Below are positions 1 to 8,100 of a stretch of 10,726 nucleotides of DNA, piece by piece. The notes below the pieces were generated by a model that saw only the letters and a list, made by a program, of their open reading frames with translations, made no database searches and was not told the DNA's origin. The translations under genes were made by a program, and so were the position numbers. The stretch lies in contig CAKQMD010000040.1 of NCBI GenBank assembly GCA_934254925.1, positions 1-10,726 of the forward strand, given 5' to 3'. The stretch comes from an uncultured Alphaproteobacteria bacterium (GTDB lineage Bacteria > Pseudomonadota > Alphaproteobacteria > RF32 > CAG-239). How positions within the stretch are numbered: position 1 is the first letter of the stretch; the number at the start of each line of letters is the position of its first letter.

Positions 1-1173
1 GCGTCAATGCGATCAAATTTGCTGAGCCTGCAGAATATTGCGGGACAGGTTGATTTGACGCAAAATCGTCTTTCGACAGGGTTAAAAGTCAATTCAGCCA
101 TCGACAATCCGTCTTCTTATTACACCGCGGTTTCCTTGAACAACCGCGCCAGTGATTTGTCAGCCTTGTTGGACTCGATGGCACAGGGAATCCAGACGAT
201 TAAAGCGGCCACGGAAGGTTTGGAAGCCGGAGCCAAATTGTTGGAACAAGCTTCGGCGACGCAGGCTTTGGAGACGGTGAATATTCCTTCCAAATCCTGG
301 TTTGAGGAGCAAGAAGGTGTTGCGGCCGTGGTTTCGACTAAAGAAGAGTTTTTAGCAGCGATTGACAGCGGCAAGAAAGGCGACATCGTCATTTATGGCC
401 AAATTGATATGGGAAATACCGCCATTACTTTAAAAGAAGGGCAAAACTTGACCGGGATCGGCGCTTACGGCGTTGCTGACAACGAACGCGGCAAATTCTC
501 AGCATTGAATTTTGATGTGACCGGGATGAGCGCTACAAAAATGATCACAACGTCCGGTAATCTTTGCGATTTGAGTATTCATGCAACCGGCGATGCTGGC
601 GGTGTCGCTTATGGCATGATTCGAATCACACGTAATACTGACGGCGTTACCTTTAAGGATTTGGATCTTTATTGTTATATGGACAATCCGGGATATTATC
701 GCAGTTTGATTGTCGGTGACAATAAAAACAATTGTGTGGTTAATGTGCAGGGAATTAATAATTTTTATTTGGAATCGACGCAACAGAGATATAGCCAGAC
801 ATGGCAAAACTGTTACATAAAAACTAGTTCCGGCACGGTCATGAATATCAATGAAAGCGGAAATGCTTTTTTTGATACAATATGTGAATTTAACGATACG
901 ATGGTTAATGCAAAGGCAACCAGAGAAGATTATTATTTTTCAGATGTCACTTGCAATGGTACAACGCAATTAAACGGTTTTATTAGTGTTGGGGAAACAA
1001 CATTAACCTTAAATGATCAGAGTCAGGTGTATAATGCCAATACAAAAACAGTGGCGCTTGTTATTAATTCTGCTGAGGCTTCCTTCCATTTGAGAAATGG
1101 GTATTCAGATTTGTTGGGAAAATCAACGATTTTCAAGGCAGTTGCCGGCAGCAAAATCGGTATCAAGGGGTAA
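1..1173 (+). CDS. Flagellin N-terminal half: D0/D1 plus beta-helix-like variable domain (5' partial)
   Basis: The frame starts at the first base, with codon 9 inferred from the second copy, and ends at TAA 1171-1173. Residues to about 100 are the flagellin N-terminal helices, with hallmarks such as NRLSTGLKVNSAIDNPSSYY and the later heptad-like stretch around LLDSMAQGIQTIKAATEGLE. From about residue 115 to 390 the sequence changes character. A start resembling pectate-lyase-type beta-helix proteins (STKEEFLAAI, GDIVIYGQIDMG, then a turn with LTGIG) leads into Asn/Thr/Gly-rich repeating short strands. I read this as a right-handed beta-helix domain exposed on the filament surface in place of the usual D2/D3. 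This comes from pattern, not from a search. No lyase catalytic set could be identified, so no enzyme activity is claimed. The middle of the insert is AT-rich: two 60-base samples, 721-780 and 841-900, are each 17/60 G+C. Confidence 0.85.
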   Translation, partial: ASMRSNLLSLQNIAGQVDLTQNRLSTGLKVNSAIDNPSSYYTAVSLNNRASDLSALLDSMAQGIQTIKAATEGLEAGAKLLEQASATQALETVNIPSKSWFEEQEGVAAVVSTKEEFLAAIDSGKKGDIVIYGQIDMGNTAITLKEGQNLTGIGAYGVADNERGKFSALNFDVTGMSATKMITTSGNLCDLSIHATGDAGGVAYGMIRITRNTDGVTFKDLDLYCYMDNPGYYRSLIVGDNKNNCVVNVQGINNFYLESTQQRYSQTWQNCYIKTSSGTVMNINESGNAFFDTICEFNDTMVNAKATREDYYFSDVTCNGTTQLNGFISVGETTLTLNDQSQVYNANTKTVALVINSAEASFHLRNGYSDLLGKSTIFKAVAGSKIGIKG

Positions 1174-1188
1174 ATTTATCAGACACAG

Positions 1189-1803
1189 GTGGATATTAAC
1201 TATACGACAGGTGACCAGTCGGAAACCCCGGCAGAATATCAAAAAGTCGAAGGCGAGACTTTTACGCAGCCGGATTTGAGTTTTTTGAGTAAATTGACCA
1301 TCCCGCAGATGTATCACAAGAAAGATGACGGCAAGCAATATGGCGAGATCATCAAACAATATGACTCTTTGATCAAGGACAGTTCTTATAAGGGGATTAA
1401 TCTCTTACGGGAACAAGATTTGACCGTAACTTTCAATGAAAACCGGTCGGCGCAGCTTTCCGTGCAGGGAAAAGACGCTTCGGCCAAAGCCTTGGGACTT
1501 GTAACCACCGATTGGCAAAACCAAGGTGACGTTGTGAAATCAATTCAAGAGTTGACCGAAGCCCTCAATCAGATCCGCCAGATGTCATCCGAACTTGGCA
1601 ATTATTACTCAATTGTCACCACGCGAGAGAACTTCACCCAAAACCTGATCAACGTTCTGACCGAAGGGGCGGATAAGCTGACCTTGGCGGATATGAACGA
1701 AGAATCGGCCAATATGTTGGCCCTGCAAACCCGGCAGCAATTGGCGATCAATTCTTTGTCTTTGGCCTCGCAGGCTTCACAGTCGATTTTGAAACTCTTC
1801 TAG
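1189..1803 (+). CDS. Flagellin C-terminal half (D1/D0), downstream of the in-frame stop
   Basis: This open frame is in the same phase as the upstream flagellin frame. The open stretch begins right after the TAA at 1174, and the first possible start is GTG at 1189. The only purine-rich stretch nearby (AAGGGG at 1165-1170) sits 18 nt away, too far for a good ribosome site, so independent translation is doubtful. The last 140 residues are a typical flagellin C-terminus: INLLREQDLTV, a helix around SIQELTEALNQIRQMSSELG, then ADMNEESANMLALQTRQQLA and an ending of SQASQSILKLF. These helices pair with the N-terminal helices in the filament core and carry the export and assembly determinants. The fragment alone could not build a filament. 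It shows no sign of decay. The 60 bases at 1681-1740 are 32/60 G+C, well above the insert. Confidence 0.8.
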   Translation: MDINYTTGDQSETPAEYQKVEGETFTQPDLSFLSKLTIPQMYHKKDDGKQYGEIIKQYDSLIKDSSYKGINLLREQDLTVTFNENRSAQLSVQGKDASAKALGLVTTDWQNQGDVVKSIQELTEALNQIRQMSSELGNYYSIVTTRENFTQNLINVLTEGADKLTLADMNEESANMLALQTRQQLAINSLSLASQASQSILKLF

Positions 1804-1820
1804 CGTGATGACTTTTCCTT

Positions 1821-3134
1821 TTATTCGCCGATCTTTTCAATAATTTCCGGCGTTGTCTGAGGCTTTTCGGGGCCGATGCCGATGGCATTCGTTATTTCGG
1901 CAGCGGCTTGCCGCCAGCTTTCTTCGTCTTGCGCATGAATGAAACACAGCGGCGTTTGGGGGTCGACAAAGTCGCCGATTTGGCAGAATTGGCTGAAGCC
2001 GGTGGCATAATCCAGTTTTTGATCGGGACGAATGCGGCCTCCTTTGAGCGGAATAATCGCCAATCCGATGTCTCGGGTCTGCATGGCGTTGACATAACCG
2101 CTACATGAGGGAAAGAGCGGGCGGACGATTTTTGCCTGTGGCAAATATTGTTGCGGGTTGTCGCAAAAATCATGCGGTCCGCCGAGTGCTGCGATCATTT
2201 TTTGAAAAATTTCCAGGGCTTTTCCCGAGGTGACGGAATTTTGCAACCGCGTCAGGGCTTCGGCGTTGGTTTTGAACAAATCGGCGGAAACCAGCAGTTC
2301 GGCGCATAATTGCAATGTGACCTCGTGCAAACGGGGATCGGCAGGTCGGCCTTTAAGATAGTCGACGGCTTCCAAGACTTCTAAGGCATTGCCGACGTTG
2401 TGTCCCAAAACCTGGTTCATGTCTGTCAGGAGGGCGGTGGTTTTGGTGCCGGCATCATTGGCAACGCTGACAATGGAGCGAGCCAGGGTGCGGGCATCTT
2501 CCAAGGTGGGCATGAAGGCGCCGTTGCCGCATTTGAGGTCCATCACCAAACAATCCAATCCGGCGGCCAGTTTTTTTGAGAGAATCGAAGCGGTGATCAG
2601 GGGAATCGATTCAACTGTGCCGCAGACGTCGCGCAAGGCATAAATTTTTTTGTCCGCCGGGGCAAGGTTGCCGGTTTGACCGATGACGGCGCAGCCGACC
2701 TCTTTGACCGTGCGGCGGAAAAGTTCGTTTGACGGCATGGTTTGGTAGCCGGGAACAGAATCGAACTTGTCCAAAGTGCCGCCGGTGTGTCCGAGGCCGC
2801 GTCCCGAGATCATGGGAACGGCGCCGCCACAGGCGGCCAGCATCGGTGCCAGCATGAGGCTGACTTTGTCTCCGACGCCGCCGGAGGAATGCTTGTCGAT
2901 GACGGGCGCTTCCAGTTCAGGCCACTGCAAAACGTCGCCGGAATCGCGCATGCTTCGGGTCAGGGAGACGGTTTCTTCCCTGGTGAGTCCGTTTAGAAAA
3001 ATCGCCATGGTCAGGGCGGCGGTTTGGGCGTCGGCAATGCTTCCGTCGGTGACGCCGCGAATGAAAAAGTTGATTTCTTCGGTGCTGAGCGGGTGGCGGT
3101 CGCGTTTTTTACGGATGATTTCCTGAGGCAGCAT
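1821..3134 (-). CDS. deoA: Thymidine phosphorylase
   Basis: Cytoplasmic enzyme that cleaves thymidine or deoxyuridine with phosphate into base and 2-deoxyribose-1-phosphate. At 437 residues it matches the E. coli family length (about 440). Visible motifs are KHSSGGVGDK at residues 81-90 (phosphate and substrate loop), SGRGLGHTGGTLDK at 110-123 (family signature), YALRDV around R168, the ITASILSKK segment with S183 and K187, and MDLKCGNGAFM at 198-208. With a constant offset of three, the E. coli active-site residues K84, S86, T123, R171, S186 and K190 are all kept. The residue after the signature is Asp where many homologues have Glu. ATG at 3134 is preceded by AAGGA (3144-3148) with 9-nt spacing, inside the end of deoC. 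It is the last gene of the salvage operon. Its TAA lies 17 nt from the flagellin stop. Confidence 0.95.
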   Translation of the reverse strand: MLPQEIIRKKRDRHPLSTEEINFFIRGVTDGSIADAQTAALTMAIFLNGLTREETVSLTRSMRDSGDVLQWPELEAPVIDKHSSGGVGDKVSLMLAPMLAACGGAVPMISGRGLGHTGGTLDKFDSVPGYQTMPSNELFRRTVKEVGCAVIGQTGNLAPADKKIYALRDVCGTVESIPLITASILSKKLAAGLDCLVMDLKCGNGAFMPTLEDARTLARSIVSVANDAGTKTTALLTDMNQVLGHNVGNALEVLEAVDYLKGRPADPRLHEVTLQLCAELLVSADLFKTNAEALTRLQNSVTSGKALEIFQKMIAALGGPHDFCDNPQQYLPQAKIVRPLFPSCSGYVNAMQTRDIGLAIIPLKGGRIRPDQKLDYATGFSQFCQIGDFVDPQTPLCFIHAQDEESWRQAAAEITNAIGIGPEKPQTTPEIIEKIGE

Positions 3135-3137
3135 GGT

Positions 3138-3875
3138 CTAATATCCTTGTTTGATGACTTGAATAAGGTTATCGAGCAGCGAGCTGGCGCCGATGCGGAA
3201 GTTTTTGGGATTAACCCATTTGCTGCCCATGATCGCGTTGGCCAGGATGAGGTATTTTTTTGCGTCGTCAATGGTTTTGATGCCGCCGCTGGCTTTGAAG
3301 CCGACGTTGCGTTTGGCGGCGGCGACGGTTTCCAAAATGGCATTGGCGGCTTCCGGCGTGGCGGAAACTTTGCTTTTACCGGTTGAGGTTTTGATAAAGT
3401 CTGCGCCGCCGTCAATGCAGAGTTTCGTCGCTTCGGCAATGAGGGAGGCTTTTTGAAGTTCGCCGGTTTCAAGAATGACTTTGAGCTTGTGTTTTTTGCC
3501 GCATTCCCGGCGGGCGGTTTCTAAAAACTTTTCACAGTCTTTGTAAGCGCCTTTTAAAAAACTGCGGTAAGGGAAAACGGCGTCGATCTCGTCGGCGCCC
3601 AAAGACAGGGCGGTTTTGATTTCTTCGCTCAGGTGGGAAAGCTTGTTGTTTCCGCGGGGAAAGTTGACGACGGTTGCCGCCGCGATCGAGGCATCGTTTA
3701 ATTCCCTTTTAACCTGAGGAATAAAACGGGGATAGACGCAAAGGGCGGCAACTTTGCCGTATTCCGTGGAGGCTTTGGAGCATAAGGTTGCAATGGTATA
3801 TTCGCTGTCGTCGTCATTGAGCGAGGTCAGATCAAGGCAGCGAATCAGGGTTAAGGCGGCGGTGACGTCATCCAT
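3138..3875 (-). CDS. deoC: Deoxyribose-phosphate aldolase
   Basis: Class I aldolase that splits 2-deoxyribose-5-phosphate into acetaldehyde and glyceraldehyde-3-phosphate, feeding deoxynucleoside sugar into glycolysis. The protein has 245 residues and resembles the longer E. coli-type DeoC (259 residues). It has LDLTSLNDDD at 14-23, YPRFIP at 48-53, the GADEIDAVFPYR segment with D98, FIKTSTGK with the Schiff-base lysine K162, and GFKASGG with K194. These match E. coli D102, K167 and K201. I chose ATG at 3875 because GGAGG (3885-3889) stands 9 nt upstream and homology begins there. A longer start at 3938 would overlap punA by 71 nt and adds 21 residues unlike the family. The start overlaps the punA stop by 8 nt, which suggests translational coupling. 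deoA follows after 3 nt. Confidence 0.95.
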   Translation of the reverse strand: MDDVTAALTLIRCLDLTSLNDDDSEYTIATLCSKASTEYGKVAALCVYPRFIPQVKRELNDASIAAATVVNFPRGNNKLSHLSEEIKTALSLGADEIDAVFPYRSFLKGAYKDCEKFLETARRECGKKHKLKVILETGELQKASLIAEATKLCIDGGADFIKTSTGKSKVSATPEAANAILETVAAAKRNVGFKASGGIKTIDDAKKYLILANAIMGSKWVNPKNFRIGASSLLDNLIQVIKQGY

Positions 3876-4683
3876 GGCAAGGATCCTCCATGTAAGTTTC
3901 CAGCAGTCGGGCAAGGGGTGCGCCCGCCGCTTGGGCATGTTGCAGGTTGTCGGCGTGGTCTTGCGGTTGTCGGTTGAGGCCGGTGCCGAAATTGGTTATG
4001 ACGGAAAAGCCCAGCACCCGCATTCCGAAATAAACGGCGGCAATGACTTCGGGAACGGTTGACATGCCGACGGCATCGGCGCCAAGCGTTTGAAAAGCAT
4101 GGATTTCGGCCGCGGTTTCAAAATTGGGACCGAGAACGCCGAGGTAAACGCCTTCGGCAAGCGGAACATTTGCCGCGGCGGCGAGTTCTTTGATCCTAAG
4201 GCGAGAGGCGGGGGTATAGGCGGTGCTCAGATCGGGGAACCTGGGGCCGTCTTTGCCGTCGTCGGGACCGATCAGCGGATTGCAGCCCATGAAGTTGATG
4301 TGATCGGCAATCAGCATCAAAGTTCCCGGCGGCAGGTCTTGTCGCAGTGATCCGGCGGCGTTGGTGACGATCAACTCTTTGACGCCCAGTTGGGAGAAAA
4401 CGCGCATTACCTCTTTTATCAGGGTCGGGGAATAGCCTTCGTAAAGATGAAAGCGCCCCTGCATGCAGATGACGTTGCGGTTGCGCAGTTTGCCGATGAC
4501 CAGGCGGCCTCGGTGGCCGGGAACGGTACTGACGGGAAAACCGGGGATGTCGCGGTATTCAAGGACAAGGGGATCGGCAATTTGTTCTGCCAAAGGGCTG
4601 AGACCGCTGCCGAGAATGAGCAGCGTGTCGGGGCGAAAATTGCCGAGGCGGGAACGGATGAAAGCGGCGGCGTCGTTAAGCAT
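3868..4683 (-). CDS. punA: Purine-nucleoside phosphorylase (trimeric PNP family)
   Basis: Phosphorolyses inosine, guanosine and deoxy forms to the free base and (deoxy)ribose-1-phosphate. The 271-residue protein belongs to the mammalian/PunA/XapA trimeric family, not the hexameric DeoD family. Visible motifs are LILGSGL with S26 (phosphate loop), PGHRGRL with H57, GRFHLYEGY at 76-84 with H79 and Y81, TNAAGSL at 108-113, GPNFET with E189, VGMSTVPE with M207, and ITNFGTG with N231. These line up with human S33, H64, H86, Y88, E201, M219 and N243. The Glu plus Asn pair suggests 6-oxopurine preference. ATG at 4683 has AAGGA (4692-4696) 8 nt upstream and overlaps the cdd stop by 8 nt (ATGCTTAA). 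The symbol punA is by family; xapA or deoD-like names are also used. Confidence 0.93.
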   Translation of the reverse strand: MLNDAAAFIRSRLGNFRPDTLLILGSGLSPLAEQIADPLVLEYRDIPGFPVSTVPGHRGRLVIGKLRNRNVICMQGRFHLYEGYSPTLIKEVMRVFSQLGVKELIVTNAAGSLRQDLPPGTLMLIADHINFMGCNPLIGPDDGKDGPRFPDLSTAYTPASRLRIKELAAAANVPLAEGVYLGVLGPNFETAAEIHAFQTLGADAVGMSTVPEVIAAVYFGMRVLGFSVITNFGTGLNRQPQDHADNLQHAQAAGAPLARLLETYMEDPCHG

Positions 4684-5074
4684 CGGTTTTTTCCTTTAGG
4701 TCAAAATGGAGTGGCAGGAGCTCGGATAAACGGAGCGTTTTGAGAATTTTTCCGGGAACAGCCAAGTGGATCAGCGCCCGGGGGTCGGCGAATTCGGCGA
4801 TCCTTTGCAAACAGGCGCCGCAGGGAGGGGTTTGAGAATCGGCCAGAATCAAAATTTCGGCAATTTGTTTTTCTCCGGCGTTGTTCATGGCAGCGACGGC
4901 GCCGGCTTCGGCACAGGTTCCGCAGGGGTAAGAGGCGTTTTCGACATTGCAGCCGCTGTAGAAGTTTCCTGCTGCGGTTAACAGTGCGGCACCGACGGCG
5001 AATCCGGAATAAGGGGCATAGGCGTTGTTGCGAGCAGCGGTTGCCAGTTCCAACAGGTGTTCGGAGGTGTTCAT
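4676..5074 (-). CDS. cdd: Cytidine deaminase
   Basis: Zinc enzyme that deaminates cytidine and deoxycytidine to uridine and deoxyuridine. The protein has 132 residues from ATG 5074, the size of the small homotetrameric class. Visible features are AYAPYSGFAVGAAL at 18-31, NVENASYPCGTCAE ending with zinc ligand C54 and catalytic E56, and PPCGAC with zinc ligands C85 and C88. An in-frame TTG at 5083 would add three residues, but the Shine-Dalgarno AAGGAG (5087-5092) lies only 3 nt from it and 12 nt from the ATG, so I prefer the ATG. First gene of the four-gene operon; its TAA overlaps the punA start. Deoxyuridine formed here is a substrate of the DeoA encoded at the operon's end. Confidence 0.95.
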   Translation of the reverse strand: MNTSEHLLELATAARNNAYAPYSGFAVGAALLTAAGNFYSGCNVENASYPCGTCAEAGAVAAMNNAGEKQIAEILILADSQTPPCGACLQRIAEFADPRALIHLAVPGKILKTLRLSELLPLHFDLKEKTDA

Positions 5075-5108
5075 AACTTGCAAAAGCTCCTTAAAAGTTT
5101 TATTAATG

Positions 5109-5114
5109 ATTATA
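5109..5114 (-). promoter_or_regulatory. Candidate -10 element of the cdd-punA-deoC-deoA operon
   Basis: Reading the minus strand, this hexamer is an exact TATAAT. It would give a transcript start near 5101 and a leader of about 27 nt that includes the cdd Shine-Dalgarno at 5087-5092. No good -35 match is found at 16-18 nt upstream (the best is TAATTG at 17 nt), so an activator or an extended contact may be needed. AT richness makes a chance match possible. Confidence 0.45.
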
Positions 5115-5162
5115 TGTTATGACTATAAGACCAATTATTTAATTTTCTTTAAATCCTTAAAA

Positions 5163-5168
5163 AAGGAG
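5163..5168 (+). promoter_or_regulatory. Ribosome binding site deciding a TTG start of the AsmA-like gene
   Basis: AAGGAG sits 8 nt before TTG at 5177. No ATG or GTG in this frame lies near enough to replace it without removing the lysine-rich start and membrane anchor. The strong site supports TTG as the true start. Confidence 0.75.
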
Positions 5169-5176
5169 ACGGAAGT

Positions 5177-8100
5177 TTGAAAAAGGTTTGGATCGGTATC
5201 GGCGCTGTGCTGTCCCTGGCGGTGATCGGGGTCAGCGTTTATGTGGCTTCGATTGACTGGAATGAACATAAGGATAAAATTGCCGCCCAGTTTTCCGAGG
5301 TGACGGGGAAAGTGATTGTTTTTGACGGGGCGGTTTCTTTTTCTTTGTTTCCCAGGCCTTATCTGAGCGCGACCAGAGTGCAGATCTATAATCCGGGTGC
5401 GCCTTCCAATAAACCGTTAGCCACGATGGACGCCTTGGTGGCCAAGTTGTCTTTGTTGCCGCTGCTGCAGGGAAATTTTGAAGTGGAGAGAATGTCTCTG
5501 GTCAAGCCGCAGATCAATATGGAGCTGGAAGAAGACGGCCGTCTGAATTGGCAGTCAGAGTTCAGCGAAGAACAGCGGCGGCGTTTGGAAAATGTGGAAA
5601 TCAGCCTCAACAGCGTGACGATTGAAGAAGCGTCCGTGAATTTTTCCGATCCGTTTCACGGTATCGGTTTTACTCTTGACAATCTGAACGGTGAGGTGAT
5701 TGCGCAAAACATTATGGGACCTTATCGGATTGAGGGAAATTACATCAAGGATGGAAATCCCGAAGGGTTTGCCATTTCCATCGGCCAGTTGTCGCCGACT
5801 TTTGCTACGTCGCTCAATGTGGTGGTGACGCATCCGACCTCGGAAAGCTATTTGCGCTTTGACGGGACTTTTCTGTTGAATAATCAGGCCTTGAACGGCA
5901 ATGTGATTTTTGAATCCAAAAAACTTAAGAATTTTATCGAGGCCAATTTCAAAGACGTTGCGCTTGACGCAGCTTATGATTATCCGCTGGCGGCTTCCAT
6001 GGAGCTCAATACCAACAAGGTGCAGGTGAATCTGTCTAATGTGGTGGTGAAATACGGCGAGACCCAAGGTGCCGGTAATATTCAGATTCCGCGGCAGGAA
6101 CAAAGCTCCGATTATGATCCGGCTGCCCAAGAAGGCGAAGCGCGCAAGCGTTTGAGCGTAGCTTTCGATTTTACCAACGTTGACCTTAAGCCGCTGTTTT
6201 ATGCTTTTAAGAAGCAGTTTGACACTTATCGTGAAGGGGCAGCCTATCGGCCGGATTGGGCTTTTGATATCGTGGCGGATTTGCGTGCCGTCAAAGGAAA
6301 TTACGATGATCAGGACTTTAAGGATTTGGAGCTGAGTTTTGACGAGGTTAATAACGTCTTGACGATTAACAGCCTGCGCGCCAGCGTGCCCGGAGAAACG
6401 ACGTTCAGCCTCAGCGGCGACATTTTCTCCTCAGAGGAAACGCTTTCTTATGACCTGGACACCCGTTTTTCTTCAAACGAGCTGCTCAGGACGCTGCGCT
6501 GGCTGAATATCAATCCGGTGGTAAATACGGTGGGAACTTATCGCAGGGCTTCCGGAACGGCCAAGTTCAACGGAACGTTGCAGAAAATTCAGATCGCGCC
6601 GTTTGAGCTCAGTATCGACAAGAGCAAACTTTCCGGCGAGATGGGAATCCGTGCCGGAGACAGGCCGGATGCGCTGGTCAGACTGAATGCCGACATGATC
6701 AACTTTGACAATTATTTGCCGCCGATGCCTAAGGAAGAGCAGGAAAAACCGTTGGCAGAACGAATGGCTTATCGTTTTTCGCATTTGGGATTTTTGAATG
6801 ATTTTGAAATGGAGCTGCTGTTTAACCTTGATTTGGGGATTTATGAAAACATGCCCTATGAAAAGGTGACGCTTGATGCAACTTTGATGAATGGTCGGCT
6901 GGAGATCGGCAAGCTTGACATCGGCAATGCGGCCAACGCCGCCGTCAGCGGCAGCGGCATGCTCAGCGGTTTCGGCAGCAAGCCGGCCTTTGAAAACGTC
7001 AAATATTCTCTGAGCAGCAGCGATGCCTTGTCAACTCTGAACAAACTTGAGGTCAAGGTTCCGGATTGGGATTTCAAACAATTGAAAAACCTTGAAATCA
7101 AGGGAATCGCAACCGGCGGCTTTGATCTGTTGGCAACTAAGACGACCTGCAAACTCGGAAGATTGGAAGCGCTGTACAACGGTAAGCTGGAGGTCAAAGA
7201 AGGGACAGTTCATTATGACGGACAGCTGGAAGCCAAGCATCCTGATTTTGTGAAAATGTTGCAGGAGATGAACTATGCCTATGCGCCCAAGGTTTTGAGC
7301 CTGGGAAGTTTTGCTCTGAACGGAAAGGTTGTAGGCAGTCGCAACAATTATAAGGTCAGCGGGCTGGAAGCGCAGATCGGTGTCAACCGTTTTGAAGGGG
7401 AGGTTGCTTATGACTTGGTCAACGGCAGGCCCAATCTGTTGACGACTTTGCAGGTTAACCAGCTGGAGTTGGAGCGCTTTTTCTACAATCCGACGATGGC
7501 TTCGGGACCGGCAAAATTGGAGGTTACCCAAAACGAGACGCAGGAAACCGCGTTTTTGACGCCGCTTTCCAAAAACAACGAGAAGTTTAATTTTGAGTGG
7601 TATCAGCGTTTTGACTTTAACGGCAAAATTTCGGCCGACGTTTTGAGTTATCATGACTTGCGGTTGGAAAATGCGGTTTTGGAAGCGACTTTGGCCAACG
7701 GAATCGCCGGCGTGACGAGTTTGAACGGAACTTATCGCGGCGGCAGCTTGGACGCGCATGCGGAGTTGCGTATGCAAAATATGCCGACGTTGAGCGGAAC
7801 GCTTGATTTTAAAAACATTCGCATCGACGGCGGCGATTGGGGCGGCAGCCGCTACGGTCTTGAGGGCGGAACGGCGAACAGCCGTTTGAGTTTCGACACG
7901 CTTGCCGCTTCGGAAAGCGAAATTTGGGACAACCTGAACGGTAACTGGGCTTTTCAAATTGCCGGGGCGACGGTCAAAGGCTGGAATACGGCTGCGATTT
8001 TTGAGGACATTACCAAACGTAAGGTTTCGGAAGGACTGGCGGCGCTGGTGCAGGAAAATCTGCAGCGCGGCAGCACGGCTTTTGACAGAATCAACGGCGA

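Larger units (their letters stand above)
1..1803 (+). pseudogene. Flagellin gene with beta-helix insert, interrupted by an in-frame stop; 5' partial
   Basis: This is one flagellin reading frame carried through a single TAA at 1171-1173. Alignment with the second flagellin start at 10542 shows that position 1 is codon 9, so only eight codons lie outside the window. Both filament-core ends are present: the N-terminal D0/D1 helices before the stop and the C-terminal D1/D0 helices after it, in the same frame with no other lesion. If the stop were a sense codon the product would be about 608 residues, large for a flagellin because of the central insert. The gene could be a recent pseudogene, a strain-level nonsense allele, a sequencing error, or less likely a readthrough gene. 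The two halves are described separately below. It meets the deoA stop convergently after 17 nt with no terminator hairpin between them. Confidence 0.8.
5075..5176. promoter_or_regulatory. Divergent intergenic control region between cdd and the asmA-like gene
   Basis: This AT-rich gap of about 100 bases separates the minus-strand salvage operon from the plus-strand AsmA-like gene, so it must hold the operon promoter and probably the AsmA promoter. On the minus strand a perfect TATAAT lies at 5109-5114. On the plus strand TATAAG at 5124-5129 is a weaker candidate with no convincing -35. The two -10 candidates are about 10 bases apart, so the promoters would overlap or compete. I saw no clear long palindrome that would identify a DeoR- or CytR-like operator. 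Confidence 0.55.

Noticed and set aside
320..1170. Diversity-generating retroelement target in the flagellin variable domain
   Set aside because: There is no reverse transcriptase, no template repeat and no adenine-biased repeat pair in the window.
1150..1190. Programmed stop-codon readthrough or recoding at the flagellin TAA
   Set aside because: The codon is UAA, not the leakier UGA, with no recognised readthrough context or downstream recoding hairpin seen, and UAA ends other genes in the window. Kept only as a minor possibility in the findings.
1097..1279. Plus-strand frame across the flagellin stop as a possible frameshift bypass
   Set aside because: It is a different frame, stops at 1279 without returning to the flagellin frame, and gives no flagellin-like residues. 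The two flagellin halves are already in one frame.
3876..3938. Upstream extension of deoC by 21 codons
   Set aside because: It would overlap punA by 71 nt and adds residues unlike DeoC. A strong GGAGG precedes the internal ATG at 3875.
7031..7957. Long minus-strand open frame of 308 codons inside the AsmA-like gene
   Set aside because: It lies wholly antisense to a convincing gene, has no recognisable domain and no suitable ribosome site seen; the product is low-complexity shadow sequence.
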